From Xanthomonas boreopolis (GTDB taxonomy: Bacteria > Pseudomonadota > Gammaproteobacteria > Xanthomonadales > Xanthomonadaceae), in contig BNBA01000001.1 of assembly GCA_014654535.1 (NCBI GenBank), positions 124,001 to 188,000 of the forward strand: DNA of 64,000 bases. Direction: 5' to 3'. Below, piece by piece: positions 27,379-36,277 of this stretch. A model generated the notes under the pieces. That model saw nothing but the letters and a program-made list of their open reading frames with translations, did no database searches and was not told where the DNA came from. Numbering within the stretch: the first letter of the stretch is position 1; each line of letters begins with the position of its first letter. The translations under genes and the position numbers were made by a program.

Positions 27379-27668
27379 CGTCCCAGGCCCGCCTGCGTGT
27401 AGACGCGCGCGACGCGCGTGGATCGATGCTGTGCGCGCATCAGGTCGAGCAGCTGGCGCTGGCGCTGGCGCATCAACGCGACCACTTCCTGCTGTTCGGC
27501 TTGCAGCATGCGCACCTCGGCCTGGAAGGCGCGCGCATCGGGTTGGGCGCAGAACGCCTGTACGTGTTCGGTATGCAGTTCCAGCATCGCCGGCAGCGAG
27601 GCGAAATCGCCGCGCTCGAAGGTCGCGCGAATGGCCGAGATTTCCGCCCGCAGCGACGCGATCTTCAT
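27375..27668 (-). CDS. FliT-like flagellar chaperone candidate
   Basis: 97-residue helical, charged protein (AEISAIRATFERGDFASLPA, LQAEQQEVVALMRQRQRQLL) immediately after fliS, overlapping it by four bases (ATGA) and overlapping the pilZ-like gene in the same way. Size, predicted helical hairpin and position after fliD-fliS match FliT, the export chaperone of the cap protein FliD. Sequence similarity to enteric FliT is not obvious by eye, so this rests mainly on context. Confidence 0.6.
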   Translation of the reverse strand: MKIASLRAEISAIRATFERGDFASLPAMLELHTEHVQAFCAQPDARAFQAEVRMLQAEQQEVVALMRQRQRQLLDLMRAQHRSTRVARVYTQAGLGR

Positions 27669-28087
27669 GATGCCCGTCCAGCGGCCCGTTGCTCGACCGG
27701 GATGGCGGCCCAGGCCGACTGGACCTCGCCGAGCAGGTCGAGGACCTCGGCCAGCGCCGCAGTGTCGTTGTGGAGGTTCGCCTCGGTCAGGCGCACCACG
27801 AGGTAGTCGTAGAGCGAGGAGAGATTGGCCGCGATCTCGCCACCGGCTTCATGGTCGAGCGAACCGTTCAAATGCCCGATGATGGCGCAGGCTTCGCCGA
27901 TCGCCTTGCCCTTGGCCGCGTGGTCGCGCTGGATCATGCAGGCCTGCGCCAGCCTGATGCGCTTGCTCGCTCCCTCGAACAGCAGCGCGATCAGCATGTG
28001 CGGATCGGCTTCGGCCACCCGGGCGGACACCTCGATGTTGCGGTATTGCTCTGCGTAGCGGCGGCTGGGTCCATACATGTTGATCAT
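27665..28087 (-). CDS. fliS: Flagellin export chaperone FliS
   Basis: Cytosolic chaperone that binds the flagellin C terminus and prevents premature polymerisation. The 140-residue product has the FliS pattern: a YAEQYRNIEVSARVAEADPH N terminus, LIALLFEGASKRIRLAQACM, then GKAIGEACAIIGHLNGSLDH and NLSSLYDYLVVRLTEANLHN. It lies 106 nt after fliD and overlaps the next gene by four bases. Length is standard. Confidence 0.96.
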   Translation of the reverse strand: MINMYGPSRRYAEQYRNIEVSARVAEADPHMLIALLFEGASKRIRLAQACMIQRDHAAKGKAIGEACAIIGHLNGSLDHEAGGEIAANLSSLYDYLVVRLTEANLHNDTAALAEVLDLLGEVQSAWAAIPVEQRAAGRAS

Positions 28088-28193
28088 TCCTGCGATGGCG
28101 ACCGGTCTGCGTGGAGACGCTGCCCGGCGCGGGCGGGCGGCTGGTACCCGGATATCGACCGGCCGGCGCGCATCTTGAGCGGAGGGGCCCCGG

Positions 28194-29510
28194 TCATTGC
28201 GAAAGCAGCCCGTTGAGGGCGCTGCCGTTGCTCTGCAGTTGCTGCACCATCGTTTCCATTGCCGTGTACTGGGCGGTGTAGAGCGCGCTGAGCTTGTCCA
28301 TCTTGGCGTCCAGCGCGCTGGTCTGGTCCTGCAGGTCCTTCAACTGGTCGTTGAGGCTTTCGGTGCGCAGGGTGAGGCTGCCGGTATAGGCGTCGAGCTG
28401 GTTGCCGATGATCTTCCCGACCGGGGTGCCGAAGCTGCTGTCGGTACCGAACAGCTTGGCGGCGGCGCCGGGATCGCTGGAGATCGCGCTGTCGAAAGTC
28501 GCGGTATCGAAGCTCATCACGCCGTTCTTGTCGACGGTGATCCCCAGGCCCTTGAGGTCGATGACGTTCGCGCTGACCTGGTTGCGCAATTGCTGCTGCA
28601 GCGAGCGTACCAGCGAATCGCCGGTGAGCGCCGAGGCCGTCTGCGTGGTGCTGTTGTAGGCGCTGCTCGACTTGAGCAGGTTGATGGTGCTGTTGTAGGC
28701 GGTCACGAAGGCGCTGAGCGAGCTCTTGAGCGACTCGTTGTCCACCGCCAGGTCCAGGCTGTAGGTGGTGCCTTCCGCTGCCTTGGTCAGCGTGAGCGTC
28801 ACTCCGGGAACCAGGTCTTCGACGCTGTTGCTGGCGGAGGTGCGCTCGAATCCATCCACGCGGACCACGGCATCGGCCGCGGCGACGGTCTCGGTGAGTC
28901 CTCCGCCGGCGGTCGTCAGGCTGTCCAGTCCGCCATCGCCGCCGCTGGCGGTGATGGTCAATGCATTGGCGGTGCCGGTATCCGCGGCGCTGAACACCAG
29001 GTGCTGGCCATCGCTGGCGGTGATCACGCTGGCGACCACGCCCTTGCCGCCGGCCGCCCTGTTGATCGCCGAGGCGATGCCGGTCAGGCTCGTGCCCTCG
29101 GCGATCTGGACATCCACGCTCTGATCGCCATAGCCGATCGTGAGGGTGCCGTAACCGACCGTGGCGCCGCTGGCATAGGCGGAGGAGGCGAGTTTCTGTG
29201 CGCTCGCGAGCGCGACCACCTCCACGTTGTACTTGCCGGGACTCGCGCCGGTGCCGGCACTGGCGGTGAAGCCCGCGCCGGTCTGCGCGGTCGCGGTATA
29301 GGTAGGGGTGCTCGCGGCGCTGGTCAGCTTGTCGAGGGCGGTCTGGAGGCTGCTGAACGAGCTCTTGATCTGGCCGATCGCCGAGATCTTGGCGTTGACC
29401 GCCGTGGTCGCGCTGGCGATCCGCTTGTCGGCGGGCGCGCGGGCGGCCGCGACCAGGGCGGACACGGTACCGGGAATGTCGAAGCCTGAGCCGGTGACGG
29501 AGATTGCCAT
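28194..29510 (-). CDS. fliD: Flagellar cap protein FliD
   Basis: Filament cap that folds flagellin at the growing tip. The 438-residue product has FliD_N at the start (GSGFDIPGTVSALVAAARAP), a variable Thr/Ala/Gly-rich middle and FliD_C (SLSAFVTAYNSTINLLKSSS, then DLKGLGITVDKNGVMSFDTA), ending in a coiled coil (TSALDAKMDKLSALYTAQYT). Start MAISVTGSG at 29510 has GGAGGA nine bases upstream and lies about 22 nt after the sigma28 promoter at 29539-29565. Longer upstream frame would include that promoter and is rejected. Confidence 0.96.
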   Translation of the reverse strand: MAISVTGSGFDIPGTVSALVAAARAPADKRIASATTAVNAKISAIGQIKSSFSSLQTALDKLTSAASTPTYTATAQTGAGFTASAGTGASPGKYNVEVVALASAQKLASSAYASGATVGYGTLTIGYGDQSVDVQIAEGTSLTGIASAINRAAGGKGVVASVITASDGQHLVFSAADTGTANALTITASGGDGGLDSLTTAGGGLTETVAAADAVVRVDGFERTSASNSVEDLVPGVTLTLTKAAEGTTYSLDLAVDNESLKSSLSAFVTAYNSTINLLKSSSAYNSTTQTASALTGDSLVRSLQQQLRNQVSANVIDLKGLGITVDKNGVMSFDTATFDSAISSDPGAAAKLFGTDSSFGTPVGKIIGNQLDAYTGSLTLRTESLNDQLKDLQDQTSALDAKMDKLSALYTAQYTAMETMVQQLQSNGSALNGLLSQ

Positions 29511-29538
29511 GTGCGGTTCCTCCAGGGAGGGCGAAGGG

Positions 29539-29565
29539 ATATCGGCCGCCGGGGCCAGTGCTTGA
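29539..29565 (-). promoter_or_regulatory. Sigma28 (FliA) promoter of fliD
   Basis: Minus strand reads TCAA-N15-GCCGATAT against the consensus TAAA-N15-GCCGATAA (one mismatch in each box, exact spacing). Predicted start of transcription is near 29531, about 22 nt before the fliD ATG. Confidence 0.7.
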
Positions 29566-29632
29566 GCTGCAGCTGCAATTTCCGTGCCGGGCGGGCGCCG
29601 CATCTGGAATGACACCCGCAGGAACGGCTTCT

Positions 29633-29748
29633 TGTGGGAGCGGCTTCAGCCGCGATGGGGCTTTCATGCAGATCCCTCTGCAACAGCCTGCGCATCCCTG
29701 TGCGGGGGCAAATGAGAAAGCCCCATCGCGGCTGAAGCCGCTCCCACA
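29633..29748. repeat. 33-bp perfect inverted repeat pair (REP doublet) between fliD and fliC
   Basis: Arms 29633-29665 and 29716-29748 are perfect reverse complements over 33 nt with a 50-nt spacer. Each arm contains its own short palindrome (GCGGCTTCAGCCGC). This unit is the type described as REP or BIME elements in Pseudomonas, Stenotrophomonas and Lysobacter. It lies between the fliC terminator and the fliD promoter, where it could also insulate the two units. Confidence 0.85.
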
Positions 29749-29774
29749 GAAGCGGGTAGTGAACGCGAGCAATG

Positions 29775-29804
29775 CGAAAGACCCCTCCTGGGAGGGGTCT
29801 TTCG
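29775..29804 (-). terminator. Transcription terminator of fliC
   Basis: Fourteen-base perfect inverted arms CGAAAGACCCCTCC (29775-29788) and GGAGGGGTCTTTCG (29791-29804) with a two-base gap, 27 nt beyond the fliC stop. The 3' arm in the transcript ends in CUUUCG rather than a long U tract, but the stem is very strong. Confidence 0.85.
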
Positions 29805-29830
29805 TCTGCAGCGGGATGGTGCTCCGCGTA

Positions 29831-30661
29831 TTACTGCAGCAGGCTCAGCACGTTCTGCGGCAGCGACTTGGCTTGTGCCAGCATCGCCGTGCCCGCCTGC
29901 TGGAGGATCTGCGTGCGGGTCAGCTCCGCGGTCTCCTTGGCGTAGTCGGTGTCCTGGATGCGGCTGCGTGCGGCCGACAGGTTCTCCGAGTTGCTCTGCA
30001 GGTTGGAGATCGCCGAGGTGAAGCGGTTCTGCACGGCGCCGAGGTCGGCGCGGGCGTTGTTGACCGTGGTCAGCGCCGCGTCCAGGGCGCCCAGGACGCC
30101 GGAGGCGCCCGAGCCGGCGGTCAGGCCGCTGACGCTGAGGCCGCTGATGCCGCTCAGCGCGGTGCTCAGGTCGTTCAGGGTGATGTCGATCTTGTCGTTG
30201 TCGGTGCCGTCGGCGCCCACCTGGATCGAGATCGTGCCGGACGAATTCAGCAGATTGGTGCCGTTGAACTTGGTGTTGTTCACGACACGGGTGATTTCGC
30301 TGGTCAGCTGGTCGATTTCCTTCTGGATGGAATCCTGGTCGTTCGCGTCGTTGGTGCCGTTGGCGGCCTGGACGGTCAGTTCGCGGATGCGCTGCAGGTT
30401 GTCGCCGATCGAACCCAGCGCGCCTTCGGCGGTCTGCGCCAGCGAGATGCCATCGTTGGCGTTGCGCGCGGCCACGTCCATGCCGCGGACCTGGGCGGTC
30501 ATGCGCTGGCTGATCGCCAGGCCGGCGGCGTCGTCCTTGGCGCTGTTGATGCGCAGGCCCGAGGACAGCCGCTGCACCGTGGTGGCCAGGCTGTTCGTGG
30601 TGCTGTTCAGATTGCGCTGCGAGTTCAGCGACAGGATGTTGGTGTTGATGACTTGTGCCAT
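29831..30661 (-). CDS. fliC: Flagellin FliC (short, D0-D1 type)
   Basis: Filament subunit, exported by the flagellar apparatus. The 276-residue product is compact: conserved N-terminal D0/D1 (MAQVINTNILSLNSQRNLN, SSGLRINSAKDDAAGLAIS), a short Gly/Ser/Thr-rich middle, and conserved C-terminal D1/D0 ending AKSLPQNVLSLLQ. Large D2/D3 surface domains are absent. The flg22-equivalent segment is residues 30-51 and has Asp at position 43. The ribosome site GGAG lies eight bases before ATG. It has its own sigma28 promoter (30755-30781) and a strong terminator. Only one flagellin gene is visible. Confidence 0.98.
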   Translation of the reverse strand: MAQVINTNILSLNSQRNLNSTTNSLATTVQRLSSGLRINSAKDDAAGLAISQRMTAQVRGMDVAARNANDGISLAQTAEGALGSIGDNLQRIRELTVQAANGTNDANDQDSIQKEIDQLTSEITRVVNNTKFNGTNLLNSSGTISIQVGADGTDNDKIDITLNDLSTALSGISGLSVSGLTAGSGASGVLGALDAALTTVNNARADLGAVQNRFTSAISNLQSNSENLSAARSRIQDTDYAKETAELTRTQILQQAGTAMLAQAKSLPQNVLSLLQ

Positions 30662-31013
30662 GGTGTTATCTCCAGTTGGGATGTGACCCGGCGGAGAGCT
30701 CCGGCCGGCTTTCGCAGCCAGCCGGGTGAACTACCCTCGCCTCTGCTGGAATGGATAACGGCGATGCGGCGACAAGCTTTAAGTTTTTTTGCGGAAATCT
30801 CGCTGTTTTTCAATCTGTTGCGGCGCCGCCCGGGACGCGCAGAAGATCAATAGCGGCAGCGGCCGCGGGAGCTTTAGGGATGCGCCGGGATGGTCGTTCG
30901 GGCCATGCCGGCCAATGCGATGGCCGCCGGCCGGGCAGGGAGCCCCGAAGAAGGCGGCGAAGAGGATTGCGCCCCGCTTGCGCGGCCGGCCGAGACGGGT
31001 TCCGTCCCGGCGA
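30662..31013. other. Intergenic region between flgL and fliC
   Basis: A 352-nt gap. It contains the fliC sigma28 promoter (30755-30781) and a fliC leader of about 87 nt, with an AT-rich patch at 30772-30810. Towards flgL is GC-rich sequence with a small hairpin (GACGG-GTT-CCGTC near 30994-31006) that may help end the flg operon. No gene was seen. Confidence 0.6.
30755..30781 (-). promoter_or_regulatory. Sigma28 (FliA) promoter of fliC
   Basis: Minus strand reads TAAA-N15-GCCGTTAT; the -35 box and spacing are exact and the -10 matches six of eight (consensus GCCGATAA). Predicted +1 is near 30747, giving a leader of about 87 nt, longer than at fliD and flgM. Confidence 0.75.
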
Positions 31014-32210
31014 TCAGATCGTGTCGAACAACGACATCTGCTGAAAGCGTGCGAACACCTTCTGCGCCGCTTCCAGTGCGATGCTCTGCTGGCTGTAGCG
31101 ACTCAGCGCCTCGGCATAGTCGAGGTCGCGTATGCCCGACAGATCGGTCTTGACCGCGACGGTGCGCGATTCGTTGAGCGAATTGGCGTTGTCGATCGCC
31201 GCCAGGTTCGAACCGCCTTGGGCGCGCACGTCGATGAAGTGCTCGGTGGCGGTGTCGATGTCGCGCAGCGAACTGCGCAGGGCATTGTCCTGCGCCGCCT
31301 TCTCGCTCGCGGAAGCGGGCGACGACTTGAGCGTGTCGTACAGCGCTTGCAGCGTGGCGAAGATGTCGCGGCTGCCGGAAGCGCCGACCTGGAAGCTGTC
31401 GCCAGGCGCCGGCTGGCCGCTCAACTGCAGCCGGGTGCCGGCGTACTCGATGGTCTGGCCGGAACTGTAGCTGCCGGTGACGGTGCCGGCGGGCCCCTGT
31501 ATCTGGTAGCTGTCCGCCGAGGTGAACACGACCTGGTAGCTCGCCTGGTTCCAGGCCGATTGGTCGGTGATCCCGAAGTCGCCCACGATGCCCGTGCCGG
31601 TGTTGCCGGTAGCCGGCCGGGCGTCGAGCTGGCCATTGCCGGTGCGGATGCGCATGAACACCTCGCTTCCTGGCAGCGTGTCGTCGACCTGTTGGCCCGA
31701 GGCCACCTCGACCTTGCGCTGGTTCTGGTCGCCGCTGTAGGCCACGCCGCCGTCCTTGATCAGGAACGGCGCGTTGCGGTCCTGGGTGCCGCCGAACAGA
31801 TGGTTGCCCATGCCGTCGTCGGTGTTCGCCAATGCCAGCAGCTGATCGCGAATGCTGCCGACTTCGCTGGCGATGGATTGCCGGTCGGCGCCGGAGAGGC
31901 TGCCGGAGTTGGCCTGGACGGTCAGGTCGCGCACGCGCATCAACAGGTCTCCCGCTTGCGCCAGCACGCTTTCCTGCTGGTTGAGCCGGCTCTGCAGCGT
32001 CCGGGCGTTGGCGACGTACTGGTCCATGCGGGCGATCCCGCGATCCATCTGCTGGGCACGCCCGGCGCCGAGCGGATCGTCCGCGCCGGCGACCATCCGG
32101 GACCCGGTGGAGACCTGCTGGTAGGTCTTGGCCAGGTCGCGCTGCTTGGCCAGCATCAGGTTGAGCGAGTACTGGTACTGCCCATTGGTGGAGATGCGGG
32201 TGATGCCCAT
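31014..32210 (-). CDS. flgL: Hook-filament junction protein FlgL
   Basis: Second junction protein (HAP3) between hook and filament. The 398-residue product is flagellin-like at both ends: MGITRISTNGQYQYSLNLML with a heptad-rich N-terminal helix (QESVLAQAGDLLMRVRDLTV, QANSGSLSGADRQSIASEVG), and C-terminal ALSRYSQQSIALEAAQKVFA then FQQMSLFDTI. Start at 32210 follows the flgK stop by 11 nt. Last gene of the flgB-L operon. Confidence 0.96.
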   Translation of the reverse strand: MGITRISTNGQYQYSLNLMLAKQRDLAKTYQQVSTGSRMVAGADDPLGAGRAQQMDRGIARMDQYVANARTLQSRLNQQESVLAQAGDLLMRVRDLTVQANSGSLSGADRQSIASEVGSIRDQLLALANTDDGMGNHLFGGTQDRNAPFLIKDGGVAYSGDQNQRKVEVASGQQVDDTLPGSEVFMRIRTGNGQLDARPATGNTGTGIVGDFGITDQSAWNQASYQVVFTSADSYQIQGPAGTVTGSYSSGQTIEYAGTRLQLSGQPAPGDSFQVGASGSRDIFATLQALYDTLKSSPASASEKAAQDNALRSSLRDIDTATEHFIDVRAQGGSNLAAIDNANSLNESRTVAVKTDLSGIRDLDYAEALSRYSQQSIALEAAQKVFARFQQMSLFDTI

Positions 32211-32221
32211 GGTCGGTCGCC

Positions 32222-34063
32222 CTATACGGCTTGCAGCAGGGTCTGGAAGATGTTGTCGGCGCTGGCGATGATCTTGGCCGCGGCCTGGTAGGCCTGTTGG
32301 TACTTGATCAGGTCCGCCGCCTCCTCGTCGAGGTTGACGCCGGAGACGGAATCGCGCGCCGCCACCGCCTGGTTGTGGATGGTCTGCTCCGACTCGTAGG
32401 CGTAGTTGGACTGGGCGGCCGCCGAGGCCACGCTCGTGGTGAAGCTCGATGCCGCGCCGTTGAGGCTGACCGAGCCGCCCGACATGAGCTTGGCCTCGTC
32501 CAGCACCGCCATCTTCAGCATGTTGGCGTTGTCGCTGGAGCCGGGCCCGGTGGCGGCGATGGTGAAGACATCGCCCGCGGCCGGGGCGCCGTCCAGCTTG
32601 AAGCTCCAGCCATTGGCGGCGATCGTCCCGCCAGGCGCGTAGGCGTACGGGCCATTGCCGTCGATGGTGTACTGGTTGGCGTCGGTGAACTCGATCGTCG
32701 CGGCGTCGCGCAGGGCGGCGTTGCGGGGATCGGTCACCTCCAGCCCGGCCACCGTGGCGTTGCCGACGTTGTCCAGGTCCGCATGGCCCTGGACCGCACG
32801 GGCGGCGGCGACCAGCCCGGGATCGCGGGCCACCAACTGCAACGTGCCGGCACCGCCGCCGGCGTGCAGCAGGAAGCGGTCGCCGCTGGCCGCCGCGCCG
32901 CCGACATCGATCCGGATGCCATTGACCACCAGCGGGTCGCCGGCCGCGCCGCTGCCGGCGAGCGCAAGCGACGCACCAGTGCTCGCGTTGGTCGCCGACC
33001 ACGCCGTGCCGTCGAAACGCAGCAGGATGTCGGCGCTGTCGAGCTTGCCGATGTCCACCACGCTCGCCTGCATCGTCGCGGTGCCGACATTGGCCGCGTG
33101 GGGGCTGACCGCCGGCGAGGCGATCGAGAACAGGTCCTGGCCTGGCTTGCCGTAGAGGTCGGTACCGGCGGCCTGCGCATCGTTGATGCTGCCGCCGACC
33201 ACCGTCGCCAGGCGGCCCAGCTCGTTGCGCGCGGGGTCGAGCACGTCGCTGCGGAAATCCAGCAGGCCGCCGAGTGTGCCGCCCAGCACGTCCTTGCCGA
33301 GCGGGATCGTCTGCCCCTGGACCTGCAACGCGAGGTTCAGGCGGTCGGACCGGTACGGATCGGCGACGGTTGTCAACGACATCGGCGTGGCGCCGACCAC
33401 CAGTGCCTGGCCCCCGGAGGTGTAGACGTTGATCGAGCCATCGTCCTGGACGAACGTGTTGCCGCCGGTCAGGCCGACCAGTTGCTCGATCAGCTGGTCG
33501 CGCTTGTCGAGCGTCTCGGGCGAGGGGCCGCTGCCGCGTGAGATCTGCCGGTTGAGCTTGGCGATCTGGCTGGTAAGGTCGTTGACCTGTCGCACGCTGT
33601 CGCCGAGGCTGGCATCGACGTCGTGGGCCATGCCGTCCATCGCGGCATCCAGCTGCCGGAAGCGTCCCGCCAGCGCGTCGGCGCTCTGCAGCACCGCCTT
33701 GCGCGAGGTGTCGGACGCGGGATTGGCGCTCAGTCCGCTCAGGCTGTCGAAGAAGCCGGACAGGGGGCCGCCGAGATTGGTGGCGCTGTCGGACATCAGC
33801 GTGTCGAGATCGCCGGCCTTGCCGGACAGCTGCTGCAGGCGGTTCAGCTCGCCGGTGCTGTTGAGCACGCGGTTGATGGCCAGCGAATCGGTGAGGCGCT
33901 TGATGTCCTGCACCTGCACGCCGCCGGTGCCGCGCGTGGCCAGCTCGGCCACCTGCCGGCTGTAGCCGGGGGTACCGGCATTGGCGACGTTGTTGCCGAT
34001 GGTGCCGAGCGAGCGCTGGTAGCTGAGCAGGGCGCTGGTGCCGGTGGCGAGCAGGCTGGACAT
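32222..34063 (-). CDS. flgK: Hook-filament junction protein FlgK
   Basis: First junction protein (HAP1). The 613-residue product has the conserved N terminus (SSLLATGTSALLSYQRSLGT, NNVANAGTPGYSRQVAELAT), the heptad region SGKAGDLDTLMSDSATNLGG, a large variable Gly/Ala/Asp-rich centre, and the C-terminal motif SGVNLDEEAADLIKYQQAYQ followed by AAKIIASADNIFQTLLQAV. Start at 34063 is 23 nt after the flgJ stop. Length and ends are standard. Confidence 0.97.
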   Translation of the reverse strand: MSSLLATGTSALLSYQRSLGTIGNNVANAGTPGYSRQVAELATRGTGGVQVQDIKRLTDSLAINRVLNSTGELNRLQQLSGKAGDLDTLMSDSATNLGGPLSGFFDSLSGLSANPASDTSRKAVLQSADALAGRFRQLDAAMDGMAHDVDASLGDSVRQVNDLTSQIAKLNRQISRGSGPSPETLDKRDQLIEQLVGLTGGNTFVQDDGSINVYTSGGQALVVGATPMSLTTVADPYRSDRLNLALQVQGQTIPLGKDVLGGTLGGLLDFRSDVLDPARNELGRLATVVGGSINDAQAAGTDLYGKPGQDLFSIASPAVSPHAANVGTATMQASVVDIGKLDSADILLRFDGTAWSATNASTGASLALAGSGAAGDPLVVNGIRIDVGGAAASGDRFLLHAGGGAGTLQLVARDPGLVAAARAVQGHADLDNVGNATVAGLEVTDPRNAALRDAATIEFTDANQYTIDGNGPYAYAPGGTIAANGWSFKLDGAPAAGDVFTIAATGPGSSDNANMLKMAVLDEAKLMSGGSVSLNGAASSFTTSVASAAAQSNYAYESEQTIHNQAVAARDSVSGVNLDEEAADLIKYQQAYQAAAKIIASADNIFQTLLQAV

Positions 34064-34086
34064 GCGTTGGGCTCCTGGGATCCTCG

Positions 34087-35109
34087 TCAGCGGCTGGCGA
34101 CGAGGTTGCCGGTGGCGGTGGACAGGGCGCGGTCCAGCGTGGGGCCGTTGGCGATGGCGTAGATCTTGCGGGCGTAGGCCGGATCGGTGGCGTAGCCGGC
34201 ACGCTGCAGTTCGCTGGCGAATCGGCGCACGTCGTCGCCGGCGTTGAGCGCCTGCTGGTAGCGCGGATTGCTCTTGAGCAGCCTGACGTAGTCGTCGAAG
34301 CTCTCCGCCGGCGAGCGGTAGGCGCGGAAGTCGGCGCGTTCGGCGCGGCGCTCGCCGTTGACGTACTCGTGCGTCGAAGTGCTGACGCGCGCGCCCTGCC
34401 AGCCGGTGGCCTTGATCCCGAACAGGTTGTTGGCGCTGTTGCCGGCGCTGTCGCGGATGCCGCGGCGGCCCCAACCGGTCTCCAGCGCGGCCTGCGCGAC
34501 CAGCGCACGCGGATCCACGCCGAGTTCCTTGGCGGCGCGGCGCGCGTGCGGCCAGATCCTGGCGACGAAGTGCTCGGGCGATCCCGCCGGGAACGCGCTG
34601 GGGTCGGTCTCGGCGACGCTCTGCACGTCGTCGCAGGCGCGCGAATCGACCAGCGCCGCCTCGTCCACCGCCACGGCGTTGCCGCGGCTGCGGTCCCCGC
34701 GCCCGGCGATCGCGTCGAGCGCGTCGGCGCTGGCCACGCCCGCCGGGAACCGCTTGTAGAACGCGGCCTGCGAACGCCGCTCCGAGGGCGCGGGATCGAC
34801 CATGCCATCGCTGCCGGCCTGCGTCCCGGCATCCGGCGACTGCCCGCCATTGAGTTGGCGCGCGATCAGCGGCGCCAGGCCGAGTCCCTTGCCCTGGCTG
34901 AGCAGGTCCGAGAGCTGGCGGTCGTACAAGTCGCGATAGGTCTGGTTCTGCTCCGGGAACATCGGGTCGCCCAGGCTGGCGTCGCGCATGCACTTGACCA
35001 GCATCTGGGTGAACTGGCTCTCGAGCTTGCGCGAGACCTCGTCGATGCGCTGCGGGGAGGGCTTCTGCGCGGGCGGCGCGAGCGAGAAGGCGGGGCGGGT
35101 GATGTTCAT
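34087..35109 (-). CDS. flgJ: Rod cap and peptidoglycan hydrolase FlgJ
   Basis: Bifunctional periplasmic protein: the N-terminal domain caps the growing rod and the C-terminal domain opens peptidoglycan. The 340-residue product has the rod-binding segment (VSRKLESQFTQMLVKCMRDA, PEQNQTYRDLYDRQLSDLLS) and, after a linker, a glucosaminidase domain from about 180 (PHARRAAKELGVDPRALVAQ, AALETGWGRRGI with the catalytic Glu, NNLFGIKATGWQG). The start overlaps the flgI stop by one base. The dual-domain form is typical of gammaproteobacteria. Confidence 0.97.
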   Translation of the reverse strand: MNITRPAFSLAPPAQKPSPQRIDEVSRKLESQFTQMLVKCMRDASLGDPMFPEQNQTYRDLYDRQLSDLLSQGKGLGLAPLIARQLNGGQSPDAGTQAGSDGMVDPAPSERRSQAAFYKRFPAGVASADALDAIAGRGDRSRGNAVAVDEAALVDSRACDDVQSVAETDPSAFPAGSPEHFVARIWPHARRAAKELGVDPRALVAQAALETGWGRRGIRDSAGNSANNLFGIKATGWQGARVSTSTHEYVNGERRAERADFRAYRSPAESFDDYVRLLKSNPRYQQALNAGDDVRRFASELQRAGYATDPAYARKIYAIANGPTLDRALSTATGNLVASR

Positions 35110-36266
35110 CAGATTACCTCCAGCTCCGCCTGCAGTGCGCCGACCTGCTTGAGCGCTTCGAGGATGGCGACCAGGTCGCCCGGCGCGGCGCCGATCTCGT
35201 TGACCGCCTTGACGATCTGGTCGAGGGTGACGCCCCCCTGGAACTTGAACATGTGGCTGCCTTCGGCGTTCGCGGTGATCTGCGATTGCGGCGTCACCAC
35301 GGTCTGGCCGTTCGCGAAGGCGTTCGGCTGGCTGACGTTGAGCGATTCGCCCACCGTGACCGTCAGCGAGCCGTGCGAGACCGCGGCCGGCATCACCCGC
35401 ACCGCCGAGCCGATCACCACCGTGCCGGTACGCGAGTTGATCACGATCTTGGCGGCGGCCTCGCCCGGGGTGAGCTCGAGGTTCTCCACTTGCGCGAGGA
35501 AGTTGATGCGTGCGCTCGAATCGGTCGGAGAGCGCAGCGCGACCGTGCCGCCATCGATGGCATGGGCGCTGCCGGGACCGAAGGTGGAATCCAATACCGC
35601 CACCAGCCGCGAGGCGGTGGTGAAGTCGGGCTGGTGCAGGTTGAGGGTGATCTCGCCGGTGCCGGCGAACACGTCGGGCAGGGCGCGCTCGACGATCGCG
35701 CCGCCGGGAATGCGCCCGACGCTGGGCACGTTCACCGAGACCCGCGAGCCGTCCCGGCCTTCGGCGCCGAAACCGCCGACCACCAGGTTGCCCTGGGCCA
35801 GCGCGTACACCTGGCCGTCGGCGCCCTTCAACGGCGCCATCAGCAGCGTACCGCCGCGCAGCGAGACCGAGTTGCCGATCGAGGACACGGTGACGTCGAT
35901 CGGCTGGCCCGGCTTGGCGAAGGCGGGCAGGTCGGCGTGGATCGCCACCGCGGCCACGTTCTTCAGCTGCGGGTTGACGTTGCCCGGCACGTTGACGCCC
36001 AGCTCGTTGAGCAGGTTGCGCAGGCTCTGCACGGTGAACGGGGTCTGGCTGGTGCGGTCGCCGGTGCCGTCCAGGCCGACCACCAGGCCGTAGCCGACCA
36101 GGGGATTGCTGCGCACGCCGCCGACCTGCGCCAGATCCTTGACGCGCTCGGCATGGGCCGGCGCCAGGAAAACGCCCAGCATCGCGAGCGCGCAGAACGC
36201 CGCCCGGATCCGGCCCCTGGATCCCCGCACGGAGATGCGCGGGCCATTGCGGAGGACTCGCATCAT
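35109..36266 (-). CDS. flgI: Flagellar P-ring protein FlgI
   Basis: Periplasmic protein forming the P ring in the peptidoglycan layer. The 385-residue precursor has a signal peptide ([18 protein letters not shown], cleavage before ERVKDLAQV) and conserved FlgI stretches: [60 protein letters not shown] and [20 protein letters not shown]. Two adjacent ATGs (36266, 36263) are equally possible starts. It follows flgH by 11 nt. Confidence 0.96.
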   Translation of the reverse strand: MMRVLRNGPRISVRGSRGRIRAAFCALAMLGVFLAPAHAERVKDLAQVGGVRSNPLVGYGLVVGLDGTGDRTSQTPFTVQSLRNLLNELGVNVPGNVNPQLKNVAAVAIHADLPAFAKPGQPIDVTVSSIGNSVSLRGGTLLMAPLKGADGQVYALAQGNLVVGGFGAEGRDGSRVSVNVPSVGRIPGGAIVERALPDVFAGTGEITLNLHQPDFTTASRLVAVLDSTFGPGSAHAIDGGTVALRSPTDSSARINFLAQVENLELTPGEAAAKIVINSRTGTVVIGSAVRVMPAAVSHGSLTVTVGESLNVSQPNAFANGQTVVTPQSQITANAEGSHMFKFQGGVTLDQIVKAVNEIGAAPGDLVAILEALKQVGALQAELEVI

Positions 36267-36277
36267 GGCTCGCCTGC

